This document shows positions 1-8,117 of a DNA stretch of 64,000 bases, in pieces. Made by a program: the position numbers and the translations under genes. The notes below the pieces were generated by a model. The model saw only the letters and a list, made by a program, of their open reading frames with translations, ran no database searches and was not told where the DNA came from. Within the stretch, counting starts at the first letter, position 1. Every line of letters starts with the position of its first letter. The DNA comes from a candidate division Zixibacteria bacterium HGW-Zixibacteria-1 (GTDB lineage Bacteria > Zixibacteria > MSB-5A5 > GN15 > PGXB01): positions 62,001-126,000 of the forward strand of contig PGXB01000003.1 of NCBI GenBank assembly GCA_002838945.1, in the 5' to 3' direction.

Positions 1-54
1 GCCGTGACCCACCTTAATGGATGGTAGCGAAGGCAAAATGACGGAAGTGGCTGT

Positions 55-75
55 AAAAACCCTTTACCGTAAGGG
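55..75 (-). terminator. Probable intrinsic terminator after the 208-aa gene
   Basis: Read on the minus strand, a 5-bp stem (CCCTT/AAGGG, loop ACGGTA) is followed at once by five T. It lies about 60 bp past the stop of the minus-strand gene at 137-763. The stem is short, so termination may be partial. Positions 1-136 hold nothing else I can support. Confidence 0.4.
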
Positions 76-136
76 AATGAGGAGTTTTTTCAAACAATTT
101 ACTCTCTCCAATTTTTATGTACTGAAAAAAATCGAA

Positions 137-763
137 TCAGATCCGGGGGGCGGACTGAAGAATCGGCTGGACCTCGGCATCGGTGATCGACCGGCGCGTC
201 AGCATGAAATAACATTCATACCCGCTTGAAATAAAATACAACCGGCGCGGTTCGATTTCGACCAACCCGCTTTCCCGTTTGCCTCCGGGAAGCTCAGAGA
301 AAATATTCAGAACTTCATGCAGATTTTTAAGCACGGCTGAGAATCTTTTATTGAATGCTTCGGATACCTGCGGGTCAAGAAAACATCCTTCATTATCAAT
401 CCGAAAAACCCGCTCGACGCCGTTGATGCCGGCCAGGGATTCATAAACTGATGCCGTCGTCGGAGGCGCGGCTTTGGTCGCCTTGAAAGTAATATCATCC
501 GAATAATCTTTACTTTGAATAACCTTAATCACCTCAAGGTGCTGTTTGCGAAGCATCGATTCGACTTTGGTTTTTTGCTCAAAAGTATCGATGGGTGAAT
601 GAAGGTCCTGCTGAATCTTGTGGATCACCTGGCCGCCGGAAATAACCGACGTGGTCAGCCTCGGATTGGGCCGGTAAGCATATTCCGTCTGTATCTGTAT
701 TTCCTTCGTACTCTTGACAATACGAGAGGTTCTTCCGGCCGGTATATAATCTGCTTGTGCCAT
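137..763 (-). CDS. Hypothetical protein, 208 aa, downstream of nrdJ
   Basis: I do not recognise this protein. It is soluble, with no signal peptide or membrane segment. The N-terminal 100 residues are polar and Lys/Gln-rich. The C-terminal half (about residues 105-208) has the alternating helix and strand pattern of a small alpha/beta domain, ending in a strand-rich stretch (LYFISSGYECYFMLTRR) that vaguely recalls roadblock/LC7-type domains; that resemblance is from memory and weak. It starts with ATG at 763, whose nearest GGAG lies 12 nt upstream inside a hairpin. It lies 61 bp downstream of nrdJ on the same strand, so it could be read through from the thyX-nrdJ operon, but the hairpin between them (779-807) may uncouple it. 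The ORF is uninterrupted and protein-like, so I consider it real. Confidence 0.7.
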   Translation of the reverse strand: MAQADYIPAGRTSRIVKSTKEIQIQTEYAYRPNPRLTTSVISGGQVIHKIQQDLHSPIDTFEQKTKVESMLRKQHLEVIKVIQSKDYSDDITFKATKAAPPTTASVYESLAGINGVERVFRIDNEGCFLDPQVSEAFNKRFSAVLKNLHEVLNIFSELPGGKRESGLVEIEPRRLYFISSGYECYFMLTRRSITDAEVQPILQSAPRI

Positions 764-778
764 AAATCAAAATAACTC

Positions 779-807
779 CGGAGGAGGCAATAGTTATACC
801 TCCTCCG
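779..807 (-). terminator. Perfect 9-bp hairpin between nrdJ and the 208-aa gene
   Basis: CGGAGGAGG pairs perfectly with CCTCCTCCG across an 11-nt loop, between the nrdJ stop (825) and the next gene's start (763). On the minus strand the stem is followed by GAGTTATTTTGATTT, which is T-rich but not a clean T run. It may be a partial terminator or an mRNA-stabilising hairpin. The stem also buries a GGAGG that could otherwise act as a Shine-Dalgarno sequence. Confidence 0.45.
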
Positions 808-824
808 AAATTATATCGGCACAA

Positions 825-3098
825 TCAGCATTTTGAATAACCACAGGATCGACAAAGAATGCATCCCGCTTCGTGCTCTATTCGGCCGCCGCAATCGGGA
901 CAGAATTCCGAAGAGATGTCCAAGTCGCGCTTAATTTCTTTTCCATCACCGAAATGAGTGTGCAAAACATGCGCAATAGCATCAGGAATTGAAGAAATCA
1001 GAGCGCCGTTTCCGAAAACGGGTGTCGAACCTCCGATGCCTTTCAATTGCTTGATAACCATTTCAACCGGCACCCCGGAGCGGAAGGCCAGTGAGATCAG
1101 GCGACAGATGGCTTCGGTATCCGCCATGGTGGAATATCCCGACTTTCCGATCTGGGCAAACACTTCAAACGGTTTGCCCTCAAGAATATTGACGGTCACA
1201 TATAGATTACCGTAACCGGTTTTGATTTTTTCGGTTATGCCGGGCAAGGTCTGCGGGCGATCCTTGACATTTTTCTGCAGACCGATTTTAAGGTCGGCTT
1301 GGGCGCTGCCCGGATCGGTCGTGGCTCCCGTCGAAAGAACCTGTTCGGCGCGGCTGCCATCCCGATAGATAGTGATTCCTTTGCAGCCAAGTTTGTACGC
1401 CAGCAAGTAAGCATCCTCGACATTCTTTAAATTGGCTTCACCGGGCAGATTGATGGTTTTGGAAACGGCATTATCGGTGTGTTTCTGGAAGGCCGCCTGC
1501 ATGCGGACATGCCACTCCGGCGTAACGTCATGCGTGGTCACGAATACCTTCCGGACATCTTCCGGAATTTCCTCGATATTGGCGATGGAATTATTTTTCG
1601 AGATTTCTTCCATCAGTTCCTGCGAATAGAATCCGCGCGCCTTTGCGACCCGCTCGAAAATCGGATTGACTTCAAGCATACGGGTTTTGTCCATGACCGT
1701 TCGTACATAGGAAACGGCGAACAACGGCTCGATTCCGGAAGAGCAGCCGGCAATGATAGAAATGGTTCCGGTGGGAGCGATGGTGGTCACGGTCGAATTG
1801 CGCATTTTCGGGCCATTGCCGTCTTTGTAAAAGAAGGATTTGGACCAATTGGGAAAAACACCGCGGCGCTCGGCTGCTTTTTGAGATTCATCATGACCGA
1901 CCTTATTTATTCTTGACATCACTTTTTCGGCCAGGTTAAGCGCCTCCTGGGTATTGTACGGGATACCAAGAAGGATCAGCATGTCGGCCCAGCCCATGAC
2001 CCCGAGACCGATTTTACGATTTTCCTTGGTGTGGAAGTCGATTTCAGGAAGCGGGTATTTGTTGGCTTCAATGACATTATCAAGAAAATGGACGCAGGTT
2101 CGCACGGTGCGGTCAAGCTTTTCCCAATCGACCTCATAGCGCGAGAGCTCATGGGGCGAATTAAGATCCACCACGGCCCGAACCATCTTGCTGAGATTGA
2201 GTGAACCGAGATTGCAGCTTTCATACGGAAGGAGCGGCTGTTCCCCGCAGGGATTGGTGGATTCATAAAGCCCCACTTTGGTGACCGGGTTGCCGTCGTT
2301 CATGCGGTCGATAAACATCAACCCCGGTTCGCCTGTCCGGTGAGCATGTTCGACAATCTTGTTGAACACTTTACGCGCATTCAAATGCGCCGACTGACCA
2401 TCTCTGACATAAACGGACCCGGTCCGCGGATCGATCAATTCATACTGGCCGTTCCCCTCAACGGCCCGCATGAAGGCATCGGTCATGGCAACCGAGATGT
2501 TGAAATTGGTCAGTTCCTTAAGGTCATCTTTGCAGGAAATAAACTCCATAATATCAGGGTGATCAACGCGTAAAATTCCCATATTGGCCCCGCGCCTGGT
2601 TCCTCCCTGTTTGACCGCTTCAGTGGCCGAATTGATGACCCGCATAAACGAAATCGGCCCCGAGGCGACCCCGGAAGTCGAAGCGACGACGGCATTACGC
2701 GGCCGCAGCCGCGCGAAGGAAAAGCCGGTTCCGCCGCCCGATTTATGAATCAGGGCGGTATGTTTGACGGCGTCGAAAATCGATTCCATGGAATCACCGA
2801 TGGGAAGAACGAAACAGGCCGACAACTGCCCCAGAGGCCGTCCGGCATTCATCAAAGTCGGCGAATTCGGCATGAATTCCAGCCGGCGCATCATATCATA
2901 AAATTTTCCATCTATTGCGCGAACCTCATCGGCCGACGCACCGTATTTCTTTTCCGGCTCGGCAATGGCCCCGGCGACGCGGCGAAATAACTCATCCGGG
3001 GTTTCCACGACCTGTCCCTGGTCATCCTTCTTCAAATAGCGCCGCTCAAGAACCTTGATGGAATTTTCCGTAAGTTCAAAATCTTTATTTTCTTCCAT
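825..3098 (-). CDS. nrdJ: Adenosylcobalamin-dependent (class II) ribonucleoside-diphosphate reductase
   Basis: Makes dNTPs by reducing ribonucleotides with a cobalamin-generated thiyl radical, so it needs no oxygen. The 757-aa length suits monomeric/dimeric NrdJ with a C-terminal zinc-ribbon tail. Key residues are visible: C95 (in SACF) and C295 (in ESCNLGSLNL) form the redox pair, and N282-C284-E286 (NPCGE) is the active-site motif with C284 as thiyl position. The tail has two Cys pairs (CPDCG, then CILCRSCGYSKC at the end), which in this family re-reduce the active site. The start is ATG 3098, with AGGAG 5 nt upstream inside the end of thyX; the 2-nt gap implies one transcript. Two NrdR-like palindromes lie upstream of thyX. 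A class I enzyme, which would need an iron-binding small subunit, is not seen in the window. Confidence 0.96.
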   Translation of the reverse strand: MEENKDFELTENSIKVLERRYLKKDDQGQVVETPDELFRRVAGAIAEPEKKYGASADEVRAIDGKFYDMMRRLEFMPNSPTLMNAGRPLGQLSACFVLPIGDSMESIFDAVKHTALIHKSGGGTGFSFARLRPRNAVVASTSGVASGPISFMRVINSATEAVKQGGTRRGANMGILRVDHPDIMEFISCKDDLKELTNFNISVAMTDAFMRAVEGNGQYELIDPRTGSVYVRDGQSAHLNARKVFNKIVEHAHRTGEPGLMFIDRMNDGNPVTKVGLYESTNPCGEQPLLPYESCNLGSLNLSKMVRAVVDLNSPHELSRYEVDWEKLDRTVRTCVHFLDNVIEANKYPLPEIDFHTKENRKIGLGVMGWADMLILLGIPYNTQEALNLAEKVMSRINKVGHDESQKAAERRGVFPNWSKSFFYKDGNGPKMRNSTVTTIAPTGTISIIAGCSSGIEPLFAVSYVRTVMDKTRMLEVNPIFERVAKARGFYSQELMEEISKNNSIANIEEIPEDVRKVFVTTHDVTPEWHVRMQAAFQKHTDNAVSKTINLPGEANLKNVEDAYLLAYKLGCKGITIYRDGSRAEQVLSTGATTDPGSAQADLKIGLQKNVKDRPQTLPGITEKIKTGYGNLYVTVNILEGKPFEVFAQIGKSGYSTMADTEAICRLISLAFRSGVPVEMVIKQLKGIGGSTPVFGNGALISSIPDAIAHVLHTHFGDGKEIKRDLDISSEFCPDCGGRIEHEAGCILCRSCGYSKC

Positions 3099-3100
3099 GA

Positions 3101-3760
3101 CTACTCCTGACTTTCAATAAGACTGGCCGACTGATTTTCACGATCGATGACAAAATCGCCGAACACAATCGGCGCCTCGGCCTGCAAAACATCGAGCATT
3201 TGCAGGCAGATACCCCGGATCTCCCAATGCGCCCTGGGACTGCAGCGGACCTCGAATATATGACGATATTCCCTGAAATTTGCCGAAATCACGATTTCCG
3301 ATGTGGTTCCGCCCGGAAGAATATATCGGGCATCTTCCTGGGGAATGTCGGCCTTGACCATCTCGGTATAAAACTTCTCACACTGAGAGGCCATTTCTAG
3401 ATATCGGTCTTTAAACACCGAATTTTCAATCGTCGGCGGAAGAACGACATCAAAATTTCGCGTCTTGCCGTATTCGACATACCGTTGCGATTCCTGGGAT
3501 GGGGACATTAGTCGATGCCTGACCAGCTCATGGGTGAAGGTTCTTGAACCGCCCTTAATCCGAAAGGTTGCCATGGCATGTTCCAGAACCGAATGGTGTT
3601 TTTTCCTAATAACTTTCCTGATCAGCTCCGCGGTCGAATCGGGCGGATTATACCTGTGAAACGACAAATAGCAGGTCCGACAAGCCGATTCTATGACCTG
3701 TTCTGCACCGGGGGTAATGGCCATCAATTCCACCGATGGCCCGGCAATAATATCAATCAT
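3101..3760 (-). CDS. thyX: Flavin-dependent thymidylate synthase ThyX
   Basis: Converts dUMP to dTMP using methylene-tetrahydrofolate, FAD and NADPH, unlike ThyA. The diagnostic ThyX motif RHR-x7-S is intact (RHRLMSPSQES), and the protein has family length. I chose ATG 3760 (protein beginning MIDIIAGPSVEL), because AGGGA lies 6 nt upstream and the family normally starts just before such a strand. An ATG at 3793 would add 11 residues and has a GAGG about 10 nt upstream, so it remains possible. The gene is first in a two-gene dNTP operon with nrdJ, 2 nt apart. The long leader (about 290 nt) contains the NrdR-like sites but no recognisable cobalamin riboswitch box. Confidence 0.95.
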   Translation of the reverse strand: MIDIIAGPSVELMAITPGAEQVIESACRTCYLSFHRYNPPDSTAELIRKVIRKKHHSVLEHAMATFRIKGGSRTFTHELVRHRLMSPSQESQRYVEYGKTRNFDVVLPPTIENSVFKDRYLEMASQCEKFYTEMVKADIPQEDARYILPGGTTSEIVISANFREYRHIFEVRCSPRAHWEIRGICLQMLDVLQAEAPIVFGDFVIDRENQSASLIESQE

Positions 3761-3793
3761 ACTTCTTCCCTGACCGGTTATGGTGCTTTCCAT

Positions 3794-4381
3794 ATTAATT
3801 TAGCCTCATATATCTCAAGATATTATCACATTTTTCGCTTTTTTCGAAAGAACGCATAAACTTCCCTTGCCAGAAATCACAAATTCGGCATAAGTAATTA
3901 CATATTAACAATTTACGCAGTACGGTCCCAAGTTGGACCCTATTTCCCGACCCTTCTTCAAAGCGGCTTGCAGACTAATTAAAAATACGCGGTAAGTCAA
4001 CAAAAAAAAGCAATTTCTTTAAAAAATATAACAATATATTGTGCCTCAATATTTTAATATACCGTTATATTGTATAAAATCAAGCCTGTTGAAAATATGG
4101 TTAATTTGCTCTAACTATCCGATATTAAAATGGACTTTTTGAGTCATTGACGCCGAAAAAATGAATTAAAAAATAAATTAAACCACCGTTCTGTCGGCAC
4201 GTCAAATAGTCAGATTAAGCCCTGTATTGGACAACAGTTAAACGGGCAAAAATACCTTGACACCGGCGTATAATTTATGGATTTTTGAAAATACAGGCTA
4301 TTGCCCCGGTTATACTTTCGGGGGACGGTCCTGAAAAAACGATTTAGGTTTGAAGATAACTTAATCGGAGGCATATAATTA
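3794..4381. other. 588-bp intergenic region between divergent thyX and the STAS gene
   Basis: Strongly AT-rich. It holds the putative NrdR-controlled promoter of thyX-nrdJ (4029-4083) and, on the plus strand, a hairpin CCCCG/CGGGG (about 4304-4322) some 60 bp before the STAS gene. A GGTCC/GGACC hairpin lies near 3925-3940. I found no convincing plus-strand sigma-70 promoter, no small ORF with a Shine-Dalgarno sequence and no B12 riboswitch signature. Confidence 0.6.
4029..4075 (-). promoter_or_regulatory. Tandem NrdR-like boxes over a putative thyX-nrdJ promoter
   Basis: Box 1 (4029-4044) contains the perfect palindrome ACAATATATTGT and matches the NrdR consensus as I remember it (ACACWATATATWGTGT) at 13 of 16 positions. 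Box 2 (4060-4075) matches at 10 of 16, with one good half site. Their centres are 31 bp apart, three helical turns, the phasing typical of tandem NrdR boxes. A minus-strand promoter, TTGATT (4078-4083), 16 bp, TATATT (4056-4061), has box 2 in its spacer and box 1 just downstream. NrdR is an ATP-cone repressor of ribonucleotide reductase genes; its gene is not in this window. Confidence 0.6.
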
Positions 4382-4717
4382 ATGAACTTAAGCGATTTTG
4401 AACAGGAGGGTGTCATCGTCCTTGAGCCCAAGGGTAAAATTATGGGTGGGCCGGACGCGACCATCCTGCACGAGAGGCTCCATGAGATGATAGAGCAAGG
4501 CAGGAAGAAATTCGTTATCGACCTGTCGCGCGTGGAATGGATGAATTCCACCGGGCTGGGCATTCTGATTTCCGGCCTCACAACCCTGCGCAATAATAAG
4601 GGTGAGTTGAAAATTGCCAATGTCACAGAGAAGATAAAATCTCTTTTAATCATAACCAAACTGGCGACTGTTTTTGAAGCTTACGATACTGTTGATGACG
4701 CCATAAAATCTTTTTAG
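4382..4717 (+). CDS. STAS-domain anti-sigma factor antagonist (RsbV/SpoIIAA-like)
   Basis: A stand-alone STAS domain of 111 aa. In partner-switching systems such proteins, when unphosphorylated, bind the anti-sigma kinase and free its target; phosphorylation inactivates them. The motif EWMNSTGLGILISG places S56/T57 at the phosphorylated position of RsbV and SpoIIAA, with N in place of the usual preceding D. The N-terminal strand and the C-terminal helix (VFEAYDTVDDAIKSF) are typical. The start is ATG 4382, with GGAGG 10 nt upstream, slightly long spacing. The likely partners follow directly: an RsbW-like kinase (4801) and an RsbU-like phosphatase (5246). A strong terminator separates this gene from the kinase, so the antagonist may be made in excess. 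Confidence 0.88.
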   Translation: MNLSDFEQEGVIVLEPKGKIMGGPDATILHERLHEMIEQGRKKFVIDLSRVEWMNSTGLGILISGLTTLRNNKGELKIANVTEKIKSLLIITKLATVFEAYDTVDDAIKSF

Positions 4718-4750
4718 GCATACATGCCGGTAATTGTAAAATGATAATGT

Positions 4751-4780
4751 GGGTAGGTTGGGACCCAGCCTGCCCTTTTT
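4751..4780 (+). terminator. Intrinsic terminator inside the partner-switching operon
   Basis: GGGTAGGTTGG pairs with CCAGCCTGCCC (10-11 bp, two G-T pairs, 3-nt loop), followed by TTTTT. It lies between the antagonist and the anti-sigma kinase genes. Either transcription stops here and the kinase has its own promoter, or partial read-through sets the antagonist-to-kinase ratio. Confidence 0.75.
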
Positions 4781-4800
4781 AGTTAAACGGAAATTCAAAT

Positions 4801-5223
4801 ATGGAAAAACCAATTTTAACGGAAAACAGCATCAGGATCCCTTCTTCTCAGGAGTTTCTGGTCGATGTTGACAGTTTTCTCGAAGACAGGCTTGGTAAAT
4901 TCGGAGTTGACAAACCGACAATCGCGGACATTGCCATCTCCGTTACCGAAATTGTCAATAATGCCATTGTCCACGGCAACAAATCAGTTTTTGAAAAAGC
5001 GGTTATGATCGAAGTGGCTGCCAGAAATTCTGAGATAGTGATTGTTGTGGCCGATGAAGGTGACGGCTTTGATCCCGAGAAAATCGAAAACCCGATCGAG
5101 GATGGAAATCTTCTCAAAGAAGTCGGGAGAGGTGTCTTTATTACAAGGGCCCTGATGGATGAAGTTCTAATCGACGCCGTTCCGGGACGACCGACACGGG
5201 TTACTTTAGTAAAACATATATAG
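4801..5223 (+). CDS. Anti-sigma factor serine kinase, RsbW-like (HATPase_c)
   Basis: A GHKL-fold ATPase of 140 aa. Family members both bind a sigma factor or other target and phosphorylate a STAS antagonist. The N box is visible at about residues 50-62 (EIVNNAIVHGNKS), the G1 box at about 82-92 (VADEGDGFDP), and the G2-like segment near 108-114 (GRGVFI). The start is ATG 4801 with only a weak purine stretch upstream (CGGAA), in line with low production relative to the antagonist. It lies 22 bp before the RsbU-like phosphatase. No sigma factor gene is nearby, so the target is encoded elsewhere or is not a sigma factor. Confidence 0.9.
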   Translation: MEKPILTENSIRIPSSQEFLVDVDSFLEDRLGKFGVDKPTIADIAISVTEIVNNAIVHGNKSVFEKAVMIEVAARNSEIVIVVADEGDGFDPEKIENPIEDGNLLKEVGRGVFITRALMDEVLIDAVPGRPTRVTLVKHI

Positions 5224-5245
5224 ATCTAAACGGTCTAATGAGTAA

Positions 5246-7513
5246 ATGGATATTACGCAGATTATATTAACGGCGGTGTACTTCGTATTCGGCGGGGTTT
5301 TCCTTTTCCTCGCCTTCAGTATTACCCGCGACAATTTCTCGGCCCGGTTGAATCGGATAACCGGGATGATGCTCTTTTTTGCCGCTCTCGGGCCGGTCTT
5401 CCTTGCCTTCGGTGAAATTGTCAAGCCGACTGTCTCCGCCGAGGCGCCCTTTGAAGAATCGATTATTTATAATCTACTATATCTTTGGGAGCTGTTCTTC
5501 CCGGCATTCCTGCTTTTCTCATGGGTTTTCCCGATCGACCGCCTTTCGGCCATGAAAAGAGCAAAGCTGAGATATCTGATATTTCTGCCGCATATTTTCC
5601 ATTTGATACTGGTGATATTCTTCAATAATCCCGAAAGAATCCTGACGATTCTGGATATAGAATCGGGTGACGGATTTCTCTCTCTTATTCTGGAACCGCT
5701 GTCTTCTCTGCTTAAGTGGGTAGTTCTTGGTTTCACATTATTGCTCAGTTCCGAAATTACACTGTTTTCACTGATAAATCTCATCTATGCCGCCATGGGT
5801 ATATATTTTCTTATCAAAGGCAGATCACTGGTGGCCAATCCCGATATTAAAAAACAATCGAACATGATGGTCTGGGGGATTACGGCGGCGGTTATATGTT
5901 ACTCGATTGCTTTCCTTGTTCCCCAGGTTTTGTCAATAGAGATATCATTGTCATACCAAAGGCCGCTGCTTCTGATCACTTTGCTGGCAGGGGCCGGGTC
6001 GGTGGTCTGGTCGGTAGTGACTCATCGGTTCCTTGACATCACCGTCCTTGTCAGGCAGTCGCTGGTCTATACCCTGTCCTCGGCGATACTGGTCGGAGTT
6101 TACATTCTTCTGGTCGGGCAGGCGGACAAACTTATTACTTCATTTCTGGGCGAAAAGACCACCATTGTCAATATTGCCTTTATCGTCATGGCGCTGATAT
6201 TATTCCAGCCCATCAACGTCCAGCTGGATAATATCATCAAGCGGATTTTTATTAAGGGGCGCTCCGATTATCGGCATGTGATGGAGCAGCTTTCCAAAAG
6301 CCTGATTTCGGTTCTTGATCCGGAGCAGTTAAAAAGCTTGATCGAGCGGACATTAAGAAGCAGTCTCATGACCGAACGGGTTTATTTCGTGCTTTATGAT
6401 GATAAACTGGCCGAGTATGTGTTGCAGCCCTCGGAAGATTATGCCAAGCGGGTTATTATCAACCGTGAGGATTATTTCCTGGGCGGTGTCAACCAACTGG
6501 AAAATCTGACATTTATCGACCGCCTGACCCTGTACAATAAAAACAGTCAGCTCTATACCGAAATGCAGAAGCGCCAGGTCAGGCTGATCCTTCCGTTGAA
6601 GGACGCCGATAATCTCCTGGGTTTTCTGGCGCTTACCGATAAGCGATCCGGGTTTAAATACAATGCTGAAGATATTACCATGCTGGGCGTGATTACCAAT
6701 CAGCTTGTTACGGCGCTGACCAACTCGAGGCTTTACCAGGATTCGCTTGAAAAACAGCGGTTGTCGGAAGAATTAAATATGGCCCGCCAGATTCAGGTGG
6801 AACTTCTGCCGAAATGCCCGCCGGCGGCGGACAACTTTCAGATATGCGCCTGCTCTTTTCCCTCGAAAACAATCGGGGGCGACTTTTATGATTTCATCCA
6901 CCGGGAAGACGGCACCTTCGGGATGGTAATCGCGGATGCTTCCGGCAAAGGGCTGCCGGCCGCCCTGATGGTGACACAGATACAAGCCATGCTTCGTTCG
7001 GAAATAGGAAATAATAATGATATTACCAGGATAATGAAAAATATCAACCATTATGTGACGCAGATGACGTCATCGGAGAAATTCGCAACTCTGTTCTATG
7101 GCGAATTTGACCCAATCAGTTGTGATTTCAAGTATTCCAATGCAGGACATAATTATCCCATTCTTGTCCGGGCGGACGGGACCCATGAATTCTTGTCCCG
7201 GGGCGGGCTTTTGATCGGGGCCTTTACCGGCGTACTCTACGAGGATGGATTGGTACGCATGAATGATAACGATCTTCTATTTTTCTATACTGACGGCCTT
7301 TCGGAGGCAATGAACGAAAGCGGAGAGGAATACGGCGAACGACGTATAATAGATTATGTGACACGAAACCGTAATCTCACGCCGGATGAAATCGCGGACG
7401 GCATTTTGAAGGATAAGAAAAAATTCGACAATACCGATCCGCCGAGTGACGACACTACTTTGATCGTGCTCAAGGTCGGGAAGGGAGCTTTAATTGGATC
7501 GAATAATGCTTGA
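5246..7513 (+). CDS. Membrane PP2C-type phosphatase with GAF domain (RsbU/SpoIIE-like)
   Basis: Probably senses a signal at the membrane and dephosphorylates the STAS antagonist, which turns the response on. About residues 1-265 are hydrophobic with some eight membrane segments, resembling the 7TM sensor of certain histidine kinases. About 335-505 is a GAF-like domain. A short coiled coil follows, and the SpoIIE/PP2C catalytic domain runs from about 520 to 750. Metal-binding acidic motifs are present: GGDFYDF near residue 540, IADASGKG near 561, and FFYTDGLSEA and DDTTLIV near the end. At 755 aa it is larger than RsbU because of the membrane sensor. It overlaps the downstream Nudix gene by 20 bp. 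Confidence 0.9.
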   Translation: MDITQIILTAVYFVFGGVFLFLAFSITRDNFSARLNRITGMMLFFAALGPVFLAFGEIVKPTVSAEAPFEESIIYNLLYLWELFFPAFLLFSWVFPIDRLSAMKRAKLRYLIFLPHIFHLILVIFFNNPERILTILDIESGDGFLSLILEPLSSLLKWVVLGFTLLLSSEITLFSLINLIYAAMGIYFLIKGRSLVANPDIKKQSNMMVWGITAAVICYSIAFLVPQVLSIEISLSYQRPLLLITLLAGAGSVVWSVVTHRFLDITVLVRQSLVYTLSSAILVGVYILLVGQADKLITSFLGEKTTIVNIAFIVMALILFQPINVQLDNIIKRIFIKGRSDYRHVMEQLSKSLISVLDPEQLKSLIERTLRSSLMTERVYFVLYDDKLAEYVLQPSEDYAKRVIINREDYFLGGVNQLENLTFIDRLTLYNKNSQLYTEMQKRQVRLILPLKDADNLLGFLALTDKRSGFKYNAEDITMLGVITNQLVTALTNSRLYQDSLEKQRLSEELNMARQIQVELLPKCPPAADNFQICACSFPSKTIGGDFYDFIHREDGTFGMVIADASGKGLPAALMVTQIQAMLRSEIGNNNDITRIMKNINHYVTQMTSSEKFATLFYGEFDPISCDFKYSNAGHNYPILVRADGTHEFLSRGGLLIGAFTGVLYEDGLVRMNDNDLLFFYTDGLSEAMNESGEEYGERRIIDYVTRNRNLTPDEIADGILKDKKKFDNTDPPSDDTTLIVLKVGKGALIGSNNA

Positions 7514-8054
7514 TGAAAAAGCACTGTTTGAGAGAAAGGGGAAATTTCTCGGGTATAGATTCTGCCCCCGTTGCAGCGGCGACCTCAATATGGAGATGAT
7601 TGATGGCAGGGACCGATTAAGATGTTTAAATGATAAATGCGATTTCATTTACTATCATAATCCGATACCGGCCGCCGGAGCCATTGTGGTCGAGGAAGGA
7701 AAAATTCTTCTGGTGAAACGGGCGGTCATGCCGCGCGTCGGGTGGTGGTGCATTCCGGCCGGCTTTATGGAGTGGTCGGAGCATCCTTCACAGACGGCCG
7801 TGCGGGAGGTTCAGGAAGAAACCGGGCTTGAAATCCGGCTGGAATCGTTATTCGAAGTATATTCCGGAAACGACGATCCGAGAATGAACGCCGTCCTGAT
7901 TTTGTATCTGGGCAGAAAAATCGGAGGCCGACTGGCGCCGGCCGATGACGCACAGGATGTCAGGTTTTTTGGATTCGATGAATTGCCTGAGAAAATCGCC
8001 TTTATTTCACATCATCAGGCCCTTGCCGATTACCGGGAAAGATTTTTAAAATAA
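7494..8054 (+). CDS. Nudix hydrolase with N-terminal zinc ribbon
   Basis: Hydrolyses a nucleoside diphosphate linked to another group; the exact substrate is unknown. The Nudix box is complete: G-x5-E-x7-REVQEETGL, at about residues 92-114. A zinc ribbon precedes it (CPRC, then CLNDKC, about residues 24-46), an arrangement seen in NADH pyrophosphatase-type and related Nudix enzymes, although the protein is only 186 aa and lacks the longer NudC N-terminus. The best start is the TTG at 7494, with AGGGAG 7 nt upstream; the first ATG (7506) is 18 nt from that Shine-Dalgarno sequence and would shorten the protein by 4 residues. The 20-bp overlap with the phosphatase gene suggests translational coupling. 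Confidence 0.88.
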   Translation: MDRIMLDEKALFERKGKFLGYRFCPRCSGDLNMEMIDGRDRLRCLNDKCDFIYYHNPIPAAGAIVVEEGKILLVKRAVMPRVGWWCIPAGFMEWSEHPSQTAVREVQEETGLEIRLESLFEVYSGNDDPRMNAVLILYLGRKIGGRLAPADDAQDVRFFGFDELPEKIAFISHHQALADYRERFLK

Positions 8055-8117
8055 AAGGTTTCTTCTTGCACATATAACGATTACTATATATGCGGACTGA
8101 GATGAACAGCGGAGGAT

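Noticed and set aside
17-229. Plus-strand frame of 70 codons at the left edge
   Set aside because: It overlaps the minus-strand gene at 137-763, lacks a Shine-Dalgarno sequence and has no protein-like pattern.
3794-4028. Cobalamin riboswitch in the leader of thyX-nrdJ
   Set aside because: I searched for the conserved B12-box-like GCCACTG core and found none. A covariance-model search would be decisive.
4257-4274. TTGACA and TATAAT close together before the STAS gene
   Set aside because: Only 6 bp separate them, so they cannot serve as one promoter, and neither has a partner at 16-18 bp.
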